Source of the DNA: Verpa conica
Lineage: Eukaryota; Ascomycota; Pezizomycetes; Pezizales; Morchellaceae
Length of the DNA: 64,000 bases
Reading direction: 5' to 3'
Assembly: GCA_033030425.1 (NCBI GenBank)
Contig: JAUFSD010000003.1
Location: 2,914,001-2,978,000, forward strand
In this document: one piece after another, positions 21,764-32,571 of the stretch
Layout of the letters: the number at the start of each line of letters is the position of its first letter
How positions within the stretch are numbered: position 1 is the stretch's first letter
Notes under the pieces: model-generated
Told to the model about the DNA's origin: nothing
The model's input: the letters and a program-made list of their open reading frames with translations, nothing else
Database searches by the model: none
Program-made: the position numbers and the translations under genes

Positions 21764-23116
21764 TTACTCATCACCTGCCGTAACCACCCTATCCTTTGTC
21801 TGTACGAAGCCTAAAATACCACCCTCTCCTTCACTCTGGTTACCTCCTAAATGTCCCTTCCAGCAGCCTAGTTCCGTCCCAGCTCTAACATCCCATCTCC
21901 GCAGTGTTCCATCGACTCCACAGGAAGTAAGAATCCACCCATCAGTCTTGACAAACTCAATTTTCACAACAGCCTCCTTGTGCCCCTCCTCAAACGTCCT
22001 CCTAACTGGGAACCCTCGCGCCGCATCATAAATCACAATCTTCCCATCGACACCAGCAGATGCAAGAAGCGGTTGAGTAGGGTGAAAGCAAAGTGACTCA
22101 ACAGACTCAGAATGGGTATGTAGGGACGCAATGATCTGTCCCGCTTGACCACCACCCGTGGACCCACCACCACCGGCTTGGGGGCGGCCGCCACCTCGTC
22201 GCTGGGCGCCGGCTGTACCTTGAGTAGATGAAGGGAGACCAATGACACGCATTTCTCCGGTTGCGCCGCCGACTACTGCGACTGCGCCAGAGGGGGAGAC
22301 AGTAACGGAGTAGAGACCCCCCTCGACAGCGAAGCGTTGGTCTGAAGACGTGAGTGCCACTACTGCTCGGCCGGAGTCAGAGTCCCAGGCGTAGAAAGAG
22401 CCGTCTTCAGAGACTGTGCATAGGATCTTTCCGTCTGAGGTCCAGGTTCCTGCAGAACAGGATGCAGTGTGGGAGTAAAGGGCTTGCTTGATCTCTAGAG
22501 AGCCATTCTCTAGGGAGTAGATCCATACGCTCCCGTCATTCGCACCTAGCGCAAATAATAGGGCAGAAGGATGTGGTTGGATCCAGTTCACTTCCTCGAC
22601 TTCTTGCGCTTCGTCGACTTTCTTCCAGTTCTGGGATTGTGCATAGATTTGAAGTTTCCCGTCGAGGCCCCCGGTGATGGCGTATGCACCGTCAGGATTG
22701 GTAAATGCAGCAGCGGAAACGGAGTCTTTGTGACCGGAGAGGCGTGCGAGCGTTTTGGATTCACGTGGGGTGATGTTCGCATCTTCTGCGTTTGCGGGGG
22801 TGTCGGGGGTCCATATGTATGCGACGTCGTCGCCACCTCCGGTTAGGAATATTGACGGGTTAGAAGGGTGTGCCGCGATCGAGAATATGCTGTCGGAGTG
22901 CTTATCGAAGTATGCTTTTGAGTCATTTGTTATTTCAAGCTCTTCAGCTTCTGCATCGTACTCGGGGTTTTCTTCGGCTTCGTCATCAGAGTCCATTGGA
23001 ACATCGCCATCTGTATCCTCAGGGATTTCTTCGGCAGCTTCATCAGGATTGAGCATTTGGGGCTCGTCTTCGGGGTGATCTGATGCCATTGTAGGTTCTG
23101 GAGCTGGGACAGCCAT
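21764..23116 (-). CDS. SQT1: WD40 ribosome-assembly protein Sqt1/AAMP-like
   Basis: Yeast Sqt1 is the dedicated chaperone of ribosomal protein uL16 (Rpl10), delivering it to late 60S particles. This intronless 450-aa reading frame begins with a strongly acidic tail (about residues 10-65, rich in D/E). It continues with WD40 repeats: 'HSDSIFSIAAHPSNPSIFLTG', 'LSGHKDSVSAAAFTNPDGAY', 'HTASCSAGTWTSDGKILCT', 'HSESVESLCFHPTQPLLAS' and a last repeat ending 'LRRWDVRAG'. A Gly-rich insertion (about residues 305-328) separates the middle and late blades. The alternative start at the second Met (residue 10) is equally possible. The acidic N-terminus plus propeller matches the AAMP/Sqt1 family, and the size is close to yeast Sqt1. 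Confidence 0.85.
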   Translation of the reverse strand: MAVPAPEPTMASDHPEDEPQMLNPDEAAEEIPEDTDGDVPMDSDDEAEENPEYDAEAEELEITNDSKAYFDKHSDSIFSIAAHPSNPSIFLTGGGDDVAYIWTPDTPANAEDANITPRESKTLARLSGHKDSVSAAAFTNPDGAYAITGGLDGKLQIYAQSQNWKKVDEAQEVEEVNWIQPHPSALLFALGANDGSVWIYSLENGSLEIKQALYSHTASCSAGTWTSDGKILCTVSEDGSFYAWDSDSGRAVVALTSSDQRFAVEGGLYSVTVSPSGAVAVVGGATGEMRVIGLPSSTQGTAGAQRRGGGRPQAGGGGSTGGGQAGQIIASLHTHSESVESLCFHPTQPLLASAGVDGKIVIYDAARGFPVRRTFEEGHKEAVVKIEFVKTDGWILTSCGVDGTLRRWDVRAGTELGCWKGHLGGNQSEGEGGILGFVQTKDRVVTAGDE

Positions 23117-24027
23117 TAGGAACTTGTTTGGAATTATGTTTGTCAGATTGGCTGTGGGTTTTGTTGTTGCGGATGGCGGGGTTGAGGCTCTTTTCTACTT
23201 TTTCTTTTGGTGGGGCAATTCAGTCAGCCAAGACACAGCTTAGAAATGCAACATCCAGCGAGAACTCGGACTTTCTACTTGGGATAACTCCTCAAGACAA
23301 GAATGTTGACAAATATTTGGATTAGAAATAGTAAATAATTTGTTGCCACTGTAGAACCCCTAACACTTGGCTACACATACGAAGATTGACACCCCTGCCG
23401 TAAAAAGAGAAACACGTCGAGCTCTGCACAGCGATCACACTCCATGGCACATTCCTATCTCTGGGCGCTAGAAATCGCCTTAGAATCTAAACTACATGGA
23501 GGTTTAAAGTGGGACTAACACACATATTAGTAGCTAAAGAAAACCTGTAAAGTACATGTATGCTTGAAGGGAGAATGAGAAATGGAGATCTATCGGCGAC
23601 GCTAAATAACCACATATATAGAGTTATTATAGTCAAAGGGTTTATCCACCACATGACAGCACTAAAATTTAATAAATTATAATAAATATAAAAAATAGAA
23701 CACTCCTAAGATATAACCGATTATAATAAATGCAAAAGATAAAGAAATAAATAGCAGTGAAAACACTCAGACCCTCTAATAAAGCTAACCACCTCACCCA
23801 AACAGTATTGAACGTAGTTAGGATCAATTTCTAGTCGTAAAAGGTATAGTCATTTATTTCGTAGATAGACAGCTAGCCAAGAGATGATAAACATAACCTC
23901 GTGTCTTGCTTGATGTGATATTTTAGGAGACCCAACTATGGTAGAAGCCGGTTTAGTAAATGAACAGTGGACTTCCTATATGAGATTACATATGGAAAGG
24001 GGCTCGACTTATGAGACTAACGTAAAA
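23117..24027. other. 0.9-kb intergenic region
   Basis: This spacer between the SQT1 start and the stop of the NLR relict should contain the SQT1 promoter. The segment 23660-23760 is very AT-rich with repeated AATAAA/ATAATAAAT words. I see no gene. Confidence 0.45.
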
Positions 24028-27000
24028 TTACCTAGTATGAGGCCACTTTGGTGATAAACTACTATTATCCGCCTGCTCAACTATCCACCTCCGCTTGCTT
24101 CCACTTCCGGTACCAACATGACCGGGAATAGAGTCATCAGGTCTAGTAGACAGTCCAATCGATTTTTTATGCGTTGCTCCAGCTAAAATTTCCCTGGGCT
24201 CCTCAATTGTACGGTATACAGAACTTTCTAGCACAGTCTGCCCGTTTTTATTCGCTAGGGAAGGGCTGACTCCGTGATCGCTGGATAGCTGCGGGGCTTT
24301 AAGATTGTAGTTAGAGTTGTAGTTAGAGGCTGCATGGTGAAGTAGTGTCCCTCCGAATCTATTCTGAGTAGGGAAATTTGTTCCTTTATCGAGGAATAGC
24401 CGGGCAATTCCAAGACCGCCTCCGTGAACAGCCTTATGGAGTGCTGTGCACCCCCAGCTGTCCTGAATAGAGGTATCTGCCCCTTTATCGAGGAGTAGCC
24501 GGACAGTTTCGAAATACCCTCTAGAGACTGCCGTATAGAGTATGGTATCTTCTTTGAAAGTAACAGAGAAATCCGCTCCATTATCGAGGAGTAGTTGAAC
24601 GATTTCAACATTGTTTTTCTTTACTGCTATATAAAGTGCTCCCCTACCACTGGTATCCCGAACTGAGACATCTGCTCCTTTCTCCAATAGTAACCGGAGC
24701 ACAGAGTGATGTCCTATTATAGTTATAAGCAACTGATGCTGTGTACCCAGTTTATTTAAAATACCAGAGTTCTTAAAAAGATACCCATACTGGATAAATA
24801 CTTGGTAATTTTCAAGAACTTTAAGAACGATATCCGTTGTTAAAGCTTCATCGCACGCTTTAAGGTGACTAATAAAGTGCCGGGCTGCATACTGTAGAAA
24901 TGGTGTATCTATAGTTCTAACCGGGGTGTGGGCGAATATATCAAAGGAGAGGTAAGTGGTGCATGTCATGGCTAGTCTAAAATCGGCATTGTCTGGGATA
25001 TGTTTTCTTAAGAGGTACTCTTGGATGGTGTAATGTGCTAGTCGAATTACTCCGCTATTCTCATCGATAGTGATCAAACTAGCGCAAACGTCTAGTAATG
25101 TTGTATCATCAGGCAAATCCCACTCATCGAGCTCGTATCGGTTTTGCTCCACAGACACAGCTACTCTTAGGTCATCAGTTGTGAGTGTCCTCTGAGCTTT
25201 TGAAAGCCATGAGAGGATTGTCAATCCAAGCTCGGCACTGCTGCTAGGCTGTTTGCGCAATATATCCATGGCCCGGTCGTATGTTGGGTCTAGTGGCCAC
25301 TGAACGGCAGATGAACTCGAATGTTTAAGCTTCTCTAGTTCTCGCAGGACAGCTCGTACGGTGGGCTGTTGACATATATTTTCTATATGAAAGCGAACAA
25401 GTAGAAACCTGTGAAGCATCCCGCTGTCAGTCGGGAAATGTAAGATATATTACCGGGTACCATAGCTTACATTCCCTTGGCACAGTCTACTAGGCTTGAT
25501 ATAATCTTATCTCTGTATTTACCTTGTCCAACAAGACGTTTTGCGCGTGGATTATCGTCTATTCTCTGCTGGATATAGATTCCGATGTCATCCTCTTGGG
25601 CCGAAAGCTCGATTCTCTCGACGATCCTAGTCTTGAGAGAGATTTAGATGTCTTCGGGATATGGCCGACTTGTTAAAAAGACGCTGATACCGTCTTTTGC
25701 TAAATGATGGAAGAATGGAAGGAGATCTTTCCGCTGGCTGTCTTGGTCGCACTCATCTAGAGCGTCGAAGACGAGAAATGTTCGGCTAAGTGACTTTGAT
25801 GTTGCCATAAGCGTAGTATATAGATCGTCAAGAGTTGGTCGTTTTTCTTTTGGTTTCAGTTTGTCAAGTAACAGTTCGGCTTCTGCGAATGACCCTTGGA
25901 TAGCAAGTTGTTTAACTAGGCTTGACAAGACATAAATAGGCCTTTGCTGCTCTCTGTCCATGAAGTCAAAGTAGATATATCTTACTCGGTAGTTTGAGGC
26001 TGGGGCTTGGGCCAGAAGGTGGTCAATTACCGTAGAACTATACAAACTGTTTTGTCAGAGGCTATATCCGGGACTACAATATTAATAGAAGTATTAAGAT
26101 ACCTCAAAATTTTTTTTCCTGCACAAGCTATATATTGACACAACCACTCGTAAGTATCACCATTGATTTGGGTAAGTTAGAGCGCTTAGGTCCAATGGTT
26201 CCGTTTTATCAATGACTATTTAATTACTTTACAGGAAGATGATACCTCTGTTTAAATCGTCATAGATTCCCGGCAGCCTTTTGGGCCTAAACGCTCATTT
26301 CTTTTCTTGTGAGATTTACTTACGAATCCCATGACCCAAAAGTAGTAAAAAGTCAGGCTGTGTTTTAATCCAGTTCTTAAAACCGGGTGTTCGGAAGAGC
26401 CATTTTCCAGTACCGGCTTGTCTTCTGCTACTGATCTCAAGGTGTTTGAGGTCAAATTTCTCGGGATAGAGCCACTTAAGGATTTCGTCGCGCCGCTCCA
26501 TTCGTTCGTTATTGTCTTGCTTTTGCATCCAGAAAGCCAATGCTGCCGATTCAGCGTATGAGGTCATTCGTATCCTTGGCATATGTTTCGATTTCCTTTG
26601 ACAGAACCCTTGCTTGAGAGTTAGAATTATGGACTTAATAGGGAGCATTGATGCCCGCTGGTTAACTCCGAGGACTGTTTACATTTAGTCTATGGTCAAC
26701 GCAAGGGTAAAGAGGTTCTTGTGCCTCTCTATCTGCGATATATGTTCAAGGGTTTCCTTTTCCTTTAGCGGCCATGCAAGGCTTTGCATTTTCCCTCTCC
26801 ATCCAGCTTTGGGCTCTAGTTTGAGCTGTAGCCTTTTCAGCTCCAGGGCACATCCCGGAAGCGGCCCATTTTGGCCATTGAGTGCCTGCAAAGCTGTAGA
26901 TTTGAGTGTTTTATCGTCTCTAACATAGTTTTGCAATACGTGAAGGGCGCTGGTGAGTGAGAAGAGCTCATCCACAAGCTGTCGGGTATTTCTCGATGCA

Positions 27001-27101
27001 TCATTCACTCCACCCATATATCCATACCCCAGGGTTAACACTTGCCCCGTTAGTTGAATTATACCGATAACACTCCCCACAATTCCCAGAGCTTCGGCCA
27101 T
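24028..27101 (-). pseudogene. NLR-like STAND gene (N-domain, NACHT, ankyrin), probably decayed
   Basis: Fungal NLR-like proteins are thought to act in non-self recognition and regulated cell death. From the ATG at 27101 the gene encodes a fungal STAND N-terminal domain ('MAEALGIVGSVIGIIQLTGQ'), a linker 'RRDEILKWLYPEKFDL...RRQAGTGKWLF', a NACHT NTPase with Walker B 'RTFLVFDALDECDQD' and sensor 'VFLTSRPYPEDI', a winged-helix-type region, and about four ankyrin repeats ('LRLLLEKGADVSVRDTSGRGALYIA'). An in-frame TAA at 25644-25646 cuts the NACHT right after SRPYPEDI, yet similarity resumes at once. A second TAA at 26685-26687 precedes the only good donor after the N-domain. The inferred Walker A, on a 25-nt exon at 26103-26127, reads GIPCAGKK instead of the usual GxxxxGK[ST]. 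A shortened expressed product cannot be excluded. Confidence 0.78.
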
Positions 27102-29350
27102 GGTGCTGGAGTTTCTGAGGCGGGCGCTTGGGTCTAGAGAAATATAAGAGGATTTAGTCAAATATACAAGATGGGTATGTCAAGTTTAGATTTAATTTTA
27201 GAGATTGTGAGGCTGTGCTACCCTCAAACTTTCTATAGGTACAATTATACGCCTTAGCCCCTGCATCAAGATTGGCCAAAATTTGTTTGTACTCGTGGCA
27301 GGCAGAGCTTCGGAGGTCCCTCTTACTGGTAGCGACTTCTTGGCCTCTCAAAATAAGAGGGTTCTTGCTCAGAGGTCTTACACTAGGTAACCCTTACGAT
27401 GAGAGGCATATATTATGGCTGACTTAGTAGTCGAATTTCATGATACCCATTACACTACATGTATAACGGCTTGCCTTGACTGGTGCTGGCTGTCGTGAAT
27501 TATAGTACTCCTGACTGCCAAGAGAAATATCACGTGACTTGATTCTCCCATAATCGTTACTAGAAGAAAAGCTCCTATTCCTAGTGTCGCTACATGGGTC
27601 TATCCTGTATTCTTCATATGATCTTTCTCACAACACATGTTTATACCTTCAAATGTTTCTAATAATAATACTCTGACCCATGTATGATATTTCTTAATCC
27701 TCGGTCTACCTCGTATTGATTCGCAGGAGACGTATTAGTTCGTACGGCATCTAATGATGTATTTTCTTATGTAGCTTATTCACTTCATCATGCCTGATTC
27801 TATACTATCCCATTTAATCGTTTCTAGAAAGAGCACGCCTAGCCGATAGTGCCAGAATATCCTCTCCACAAGGTATGTAGCCAATGCGTTAAAGGTTATT
27901 GAGTGTATAAAGATTGTGGGCTGATAGTGGTACCGGTAGACAGTATCTAAATAGGCAATGCACCTAATAAGTAGTGAGAGAGCGGTATAGATATGATTCC
28001 CGGGAGAAGGTACCATACATGTAGTTATGATCTTCCAGAGAACAACCACGCCGCGGGTGTGTGCCGATATATGCAGAGGACCCTCAACTGCCCATAGAGA
28101 ATCAAGTAATGTATATATCTCCCTCTCTTTGTACCCTATATCTATATGTTCAGGTCATAGGAACAGGCGGTAGTACATGATGGGAATTTAGCTGGCGAAG
28201 GTACTAGGCATTATTTGTGACACTGATTTCTTAAGGACTAATATGAACTGGGGTCTGAAGAGTAGCTTCAACTATAGGTTATCAAGGTATCACCAAGGTA
28301 TTGACTTTTATGACCCGCAAGTGCTACTAGTGCCCTTAATAGACATTGAGACGCGTTCAGCGAAGACATTGAGTGGCCATTAGGTTTAGCATACCCATTG
28401 GGCCAGCCCACCACAAATCCATACATTTTATGGCACCCGAAATAACCCTATACGCTTACTTTATACCTAGTGAGATAGTGCCATTCTCCATCTACTCGTA
28501 GTCTTCAAACCTTTCCGGGGCACGGTAACAGGGAGCGTCATTTCTTTCCTACTGTCATATTCTACCTCCGTATGTGAGGGGCTGAATAGATAAAATTCAA
28601 GGCTAGTCATTCCTCCTGCTGAGGAATAAATGCTAGAATTAGTCAACAGCACAGACTTACAGCAGAGACCTTGTAGGAGAGACTCCCAGTTACTGTATTC
28701 CGGAAACGCTTGAAGACTATAAGTAGTCACTCATCGGGCATTCAACCTGACCAGCGCTAGCTAAATTCTTGAAGGGGCTTTGCCTGAAGGGTGACTCCCA
28801 CCGACTGCAAGAAAGTTTTTGGATCTTCAGCTCAATTGATCCCCCTCGAGAAATGTATGGCGTAGTGCAGGGGGCGCTAAACAAGGTTTAGTCGGACCTA
28901 GACTACTTTAGTACCGAGTATATAGAGGTAGCAGAGGGCTTTATCTACTGCCTACCTGTAGGGTTAGGGTCTGTGTTTTGCGTAGAATTAGATACACCTG
29001 GGTCTCAATTTGGTGTCACGTTGGAAAACATATAGTACCAGACTCTAATAGCAGAATATATTAATATTTTCGTACAAAAGAAATGTGGCGGTGGAGAGTC
29101 GACTCATAGTTTTAAGCGGAGTCATTCAGGCCCTGGCACTTGAGGGGCTTTGTGGGGTGTTGCCCTGCGCCCGCTTTGCTGTGGGGTTAGGCATCAGAGT
29201 CATTGCCTTCAGCCCTACATAAAGGGTAGAATTCCTGAGGGCTATCAACAACTACAGATTTTTCCATTCTCTACCTCGCTCACCACAAGATATTAATCCA
29301 CCTTCTCTGCCCAAAGTCTACCTCATCGTTCCACTCTATCAATAAGCCCA
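27102..29350. other. 2.25-kb intergenic region
   Basis: This spacer lies between the NLR relict and TRL1, which diverge. Only short unsupported ORFs are present (the longest about 90 codons). A pyrimidine-rich tract at 29255-29340 directly before the TRL1 start looks like its core promoter and leader. No RNA gene or element ends were found. Confidence 0.45.
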
Positions 29351-31765
29351 ATGTCAAGCAACTCCGCCTTCTTCGAGGCACAATCCCCCGGGGAAGTGAC
29401 CGGGGTTATCGAAAAACTCCGTGCTGCTACCCAGAAAGTAACCCCCAAAAGGTCCGAGGGTTTCACCTGCAAAACTTCTACGTTTCCCGTTCTTGGTAGT
29501 GAGCTGTCCGTCGAATCATGGAAATTTCAGGACTGGGATTATAAAAGGCGGGACCTTCCAATATATGCCCGTGGCCTATTCACTTACCGCCACCCCGAGG
29601 GAAATTATGACGAAATTGTCATTCGCGGCTATGACAAGTTCTTCAATATTGATGAGGTCCCTCGGACAAAGTGGTCATGGATAGAGGAAAACACGAAGGG
29701 ACCGTATGAAGTGACTGTGAAAGAGAATGGTTGCATTATCTTTATTTCTGGATTGCCAGATGGAAATCTACTTGTTTGTAGCAAGCACTCAACGGGCGCG
29801 AGGGAAGATGTAGATTTGTCACATGCAATTGCGGGGGAGAAATGGGTTGACAAACACTTGCAAAGTGTTGGAAAAACTAGAAGAGACCTAGCAAAAGCCC
29901 TGAGGGATGCCAATGCTACAGCCGTAGCTGAGCTCTGCGACGATAATTTCGAGGAACACATTCTTGCCTACGAAGGCGATTGCGCTGGGTTATATATCCA
30001 TGGGATCAACCTCAATCTCCCCGAATTCGCGACATACCCTGCCGAGGAAGTCAAGGCATTTGCAAGCACATGGGGCTTCAAGATGGTCGACTTCTTCGAA
30101 AAGGAAGACCCAGCAAGCCTTCGTGAGTTTCTTGAAGAGGCGGCAGAGACAGGTTCCTGGGATGGCAAAGACGTTGAAGGGTTTGTGATACGCTGTAAGG
30201 CCCGCTACGGACCAAACGGCCCTGACTGGCACGACTGGTTCTTCAAATACAAGTTTGAAGAGCCATATCTCATGTATCGTCAATGGCGTGAATGCACAAA
30301 ATCCATGATCAACGGGAAACAGCCAAAGGTTCGTAAACACGAAAGAATCACCAAAGAGTACCTCGCATTTGCAGCTCGCTACTTTAAAGCGCACCCCGGT
30401 GCCTCGGAAAAGTACCAAGCAAATCACGGTATCATACAAGTTCGGAACGCATTTCTCGCCGAGCGTGGTCTCCGCGGAAGCGACATAATCAAACAAGAAG
30501 CCGAGGAAGGGGCTGTAGAGGAAGACATCACTGATAATATCGTCCTTGTCCCCATTGCAACTATCGGGTGCGGGAAAACGACCATCTCTTTAGCACTCAC
30601 AAAACTTTTCGGATGGGGTCATATACAAAATGATAATATACAGGGCAAGGGAAGTCGTGCTACCCAATTCGCATCTGCAATCTCAATGGAGCTCTTAAAC
30701 AAGCCCGTCGTCATTGCGGATCGTAATAATCACCAGAAAAGAGAGCGGAAACAAATCTTTGATGATGTTTCTAGAGCTTCTCCGGAGGTCCGCTATGTCG
30801 CGCTTCATTACGTCCACGAGCGTCCCGACCTACCACCAGGGCAGCTGAAGCAGAGTATCCGTGCCGCTACACAGGCTCGCATCTTTTCCCGAGGAGACAA
30901 CCATCAAACCATTCAGGCAGCCTCCATGCCTAAGGTTGAAATTCAGGGTATTATGCAAGGCTTCCTAAACCGGTTCGAGCCGCTAGATATCGATTCTCTC
31001 CCAGACTCGACTTTTGACTCGCATATCGATCTTGACCCCGAAGCCGACTCTCGAACTAATCTAGAGACCATTGTCACAGCCCTCAAAGTTAGCTACCCGA
31101 AACTCTTTGAGGAGCTTCCAACTAGTGAAGAATATGACGAGGCCATCGAAGCTGCTATGAAAGATTACACTGTCGAAATAAAACACTCTGTCGGACGTTC
31201 TCCAAAGCCGCAGAGCAAGAACCGGGATAGGCGCCCGCAACCCCAAGCAACTGGCCCGAAGAAGAAAGAGATCGAGTACTTTTCCGTTAGCGTCCCTGCT
31301 GCTGAAATAAACTCTATTCTCGAAAAAGCCTTCGAATCCCAGTCGGAAAAGACAATCCGTTTTTACAAACAACTTTGCAACAGCGGTCGTGTGCAGCCAG
31401 CATTCCATGTAACATTGATTCATCGCATACAATACCGTGCAAACCAAGGGGTATGGGAGTCGTATCAGCAGAAACTTACAGAGTTGGGTGATCCTAAAAA
31501 CATGGGCAATGCGAGGGTTGCCCTCGATAAGATAGTCTGGAATGGCAGAACTATGGCTATTACTGTCAAATTTCCGGACGAAGGGGTTAGAACTACAAAC
31601 GAAGTCAACCATATCACCGTAGGTACTGCCTCACCATCAATCAAGCCAAAGGAGTCAAATGATATGTTGGTTTGGATGAAAGACGGCGGTGAAGTGAGCA
31701 TGTTGGATTTACCGGAAGGAACATTTGTGGATGGTGTGTTGAAGGCTGTTGAAGCGAGGCATTAG
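29351..31765 (+). CDS. TRL1: Fungal tRNA ligase Trl1 (ligase-kinase-CPDase)
   Basis: Trl1 heals and joins tRNA halves after intron removal and splices HAC1-type mRNA in the unfolded-protein response. This single intact exon of 804 aa carries all three domains. The N-terminal adenylyltransferase has the nucleotidyl-lysine motif 'TVKENGCIIF' (Lys about residue 122). The central polynucleotide kinase has the P-loop 'IATIGCGKTTISLAL' (about residue 407). The C-terminal cyclic phosphodiesterase has the two H-x-T motifs 'FHVTLIHR' and 'VNHITVGT' (about residues 686 and 752). A basic Pro/Lys/Arg linker ('SPKPQSKNRDRRPQ') lies before the phosphodiesterase. Length and domain order match fungal Trl1. 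No introns and no odd residues were seen. Confidence 0.96.
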   Translation: MSSNSAFFEAQSPGEVTGVIEKLRAATQKVTPKRSEGFTCKTSTFPVLGSELSVESWKFQDWDYKRRDLPIYARGLFTYRHPEGNYDEIVIRGYDKFFNIDEVPRTKWSWIEENTKGPYEVTVKENGCIIFISGLPDGNLLVCSKHSTGAREDVDLSHAIAGEKWVDKHLQSVGKTRRDLAKALRDANATAVAELCDDNFEEHILAYEGDCAGLYIHGINLNLPEFATYPAEEVKAFASTWGFKMVDFFEKEDPASLREFLEEAAETGSWDGKDVEGFVIRCKARYGPNGPDWHDWFFKYKFEEPYLMYRQWRECTKSMINGKQPKVRKHERITKEYLAFAARYFKAHPGASEKYQANHGIIQVRNAFLAERGLRGSDIIKQEAEEGAVEEDITDNIVLVPIATIGCGKTTISLALTKLFGWGHIQNDNIQGKGSRATQFASAISMELLNKPVVIADRNNHQKRERKQIFDDVSRASPEVRYVALHYVHERPDLPPGQLKQSIRAATQARIFSRGDNHQTIQAASMPKVEIQGIMQGFLNRFEPLDIDSLPDSTFDSHIDLDPEADSRTNLETIVTALKVSYPKLFEELPTSEEYDEAIEAAMKDYTVEIKHSVGRSPKPQSKNRDRRPQPQATGPKKKEIEYFSVSVPAAEINSILEKAFESQSEKTIRFYKQLCNSGRVQPAFHVTLIHRIQYRANQGVWESYQQKLTELGDPKNMGNARVALDKIVWNGRTMAITVKFPDEGVRTTNEVNHITVGTASPSIKPKESNDMLVWMKDGGEVSMLDLPEGTFVDGVLKAVEARH

Positions 31766-32571
31766 GCGGTGTTCTTATTTTGGAAAATTTAAGTTGTGGG
31801 TGAGGGAATACACTGGTTACGGGAGTTTTCTGTCTACTTTATGGGCTTGTTGGTAGTTTTCTTCTCTTGTTTTTTGTATGAATTTGCTCAAAAAGGTGTT
31901 TGTGTATTGAGAGTGGTTCTTTTGTCGCTCTCTACTCTTGTATTTTTTTTACGTCTTTTATTCTACTACATTTAGCTGTATATTTATTTCATTACATTGT
32001 AGCTTGCATCTTAGCTCTTTACCATAGGCAGTTGATGGAGGGTTAACTCTGAATTTGACTGAATTTCCAGTGAACTGTATGTTGTGGTCCTATCGGGTAC
32101 AAGCGACCCTACCTTAAATATATTAGACTGACCATGGTTGAGCTCCTGGAGGCTTCTTTAGAGGGCAAACGAATTATCAGCCTGTTAAAGATCTGGGATT
32201 AGTTTGATATTGTCTTCGGTTAGACTCGGCGCTCTTGACGTTCCCAAGAAAGCCATAGCCCTGGTCTGTGCTCAACCCCTATACACAGCTTGCTGCGGCA
32301 ACCATGGGGATGGGAACGAGACTAACATAGCCCGACTTTCCTTTAGCACCTTTTTTTCTCACAATTAGTCCAGTCCCCACTTGTTTCCTCATTTCTAGTA
32401 TTGCGAACATGCTTTAGTTATAAGCTCTTATTCTATAGATATTTTAAAGAAGCCTAAGTCTAAGGGCCCCTAGAATACGAAATACTCGTACATCAAAGAC
32501 ATTAGGTATATATAAATTAAGGCTAGAAATGTAGCTGTAAGTAGCAAACTGGTACTATAGTGAAGTAGAAC
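31766..32571. other. 0.8-kb convergent intergenic region
   Basis: This region lies between the stops of TRL1 (+) and the lectin-like gene (-). T-rich sequence at 31850-31990 probably belongs to the TRL1 3' end. Nothing else is recognisable. Confidence 0.45.

Noticed and set aside
29990..30496. 168-codon ORF antisense to TRL1
   Set aside because: It is a shadow of the conserved TRL1 coding sequence with no independent support.
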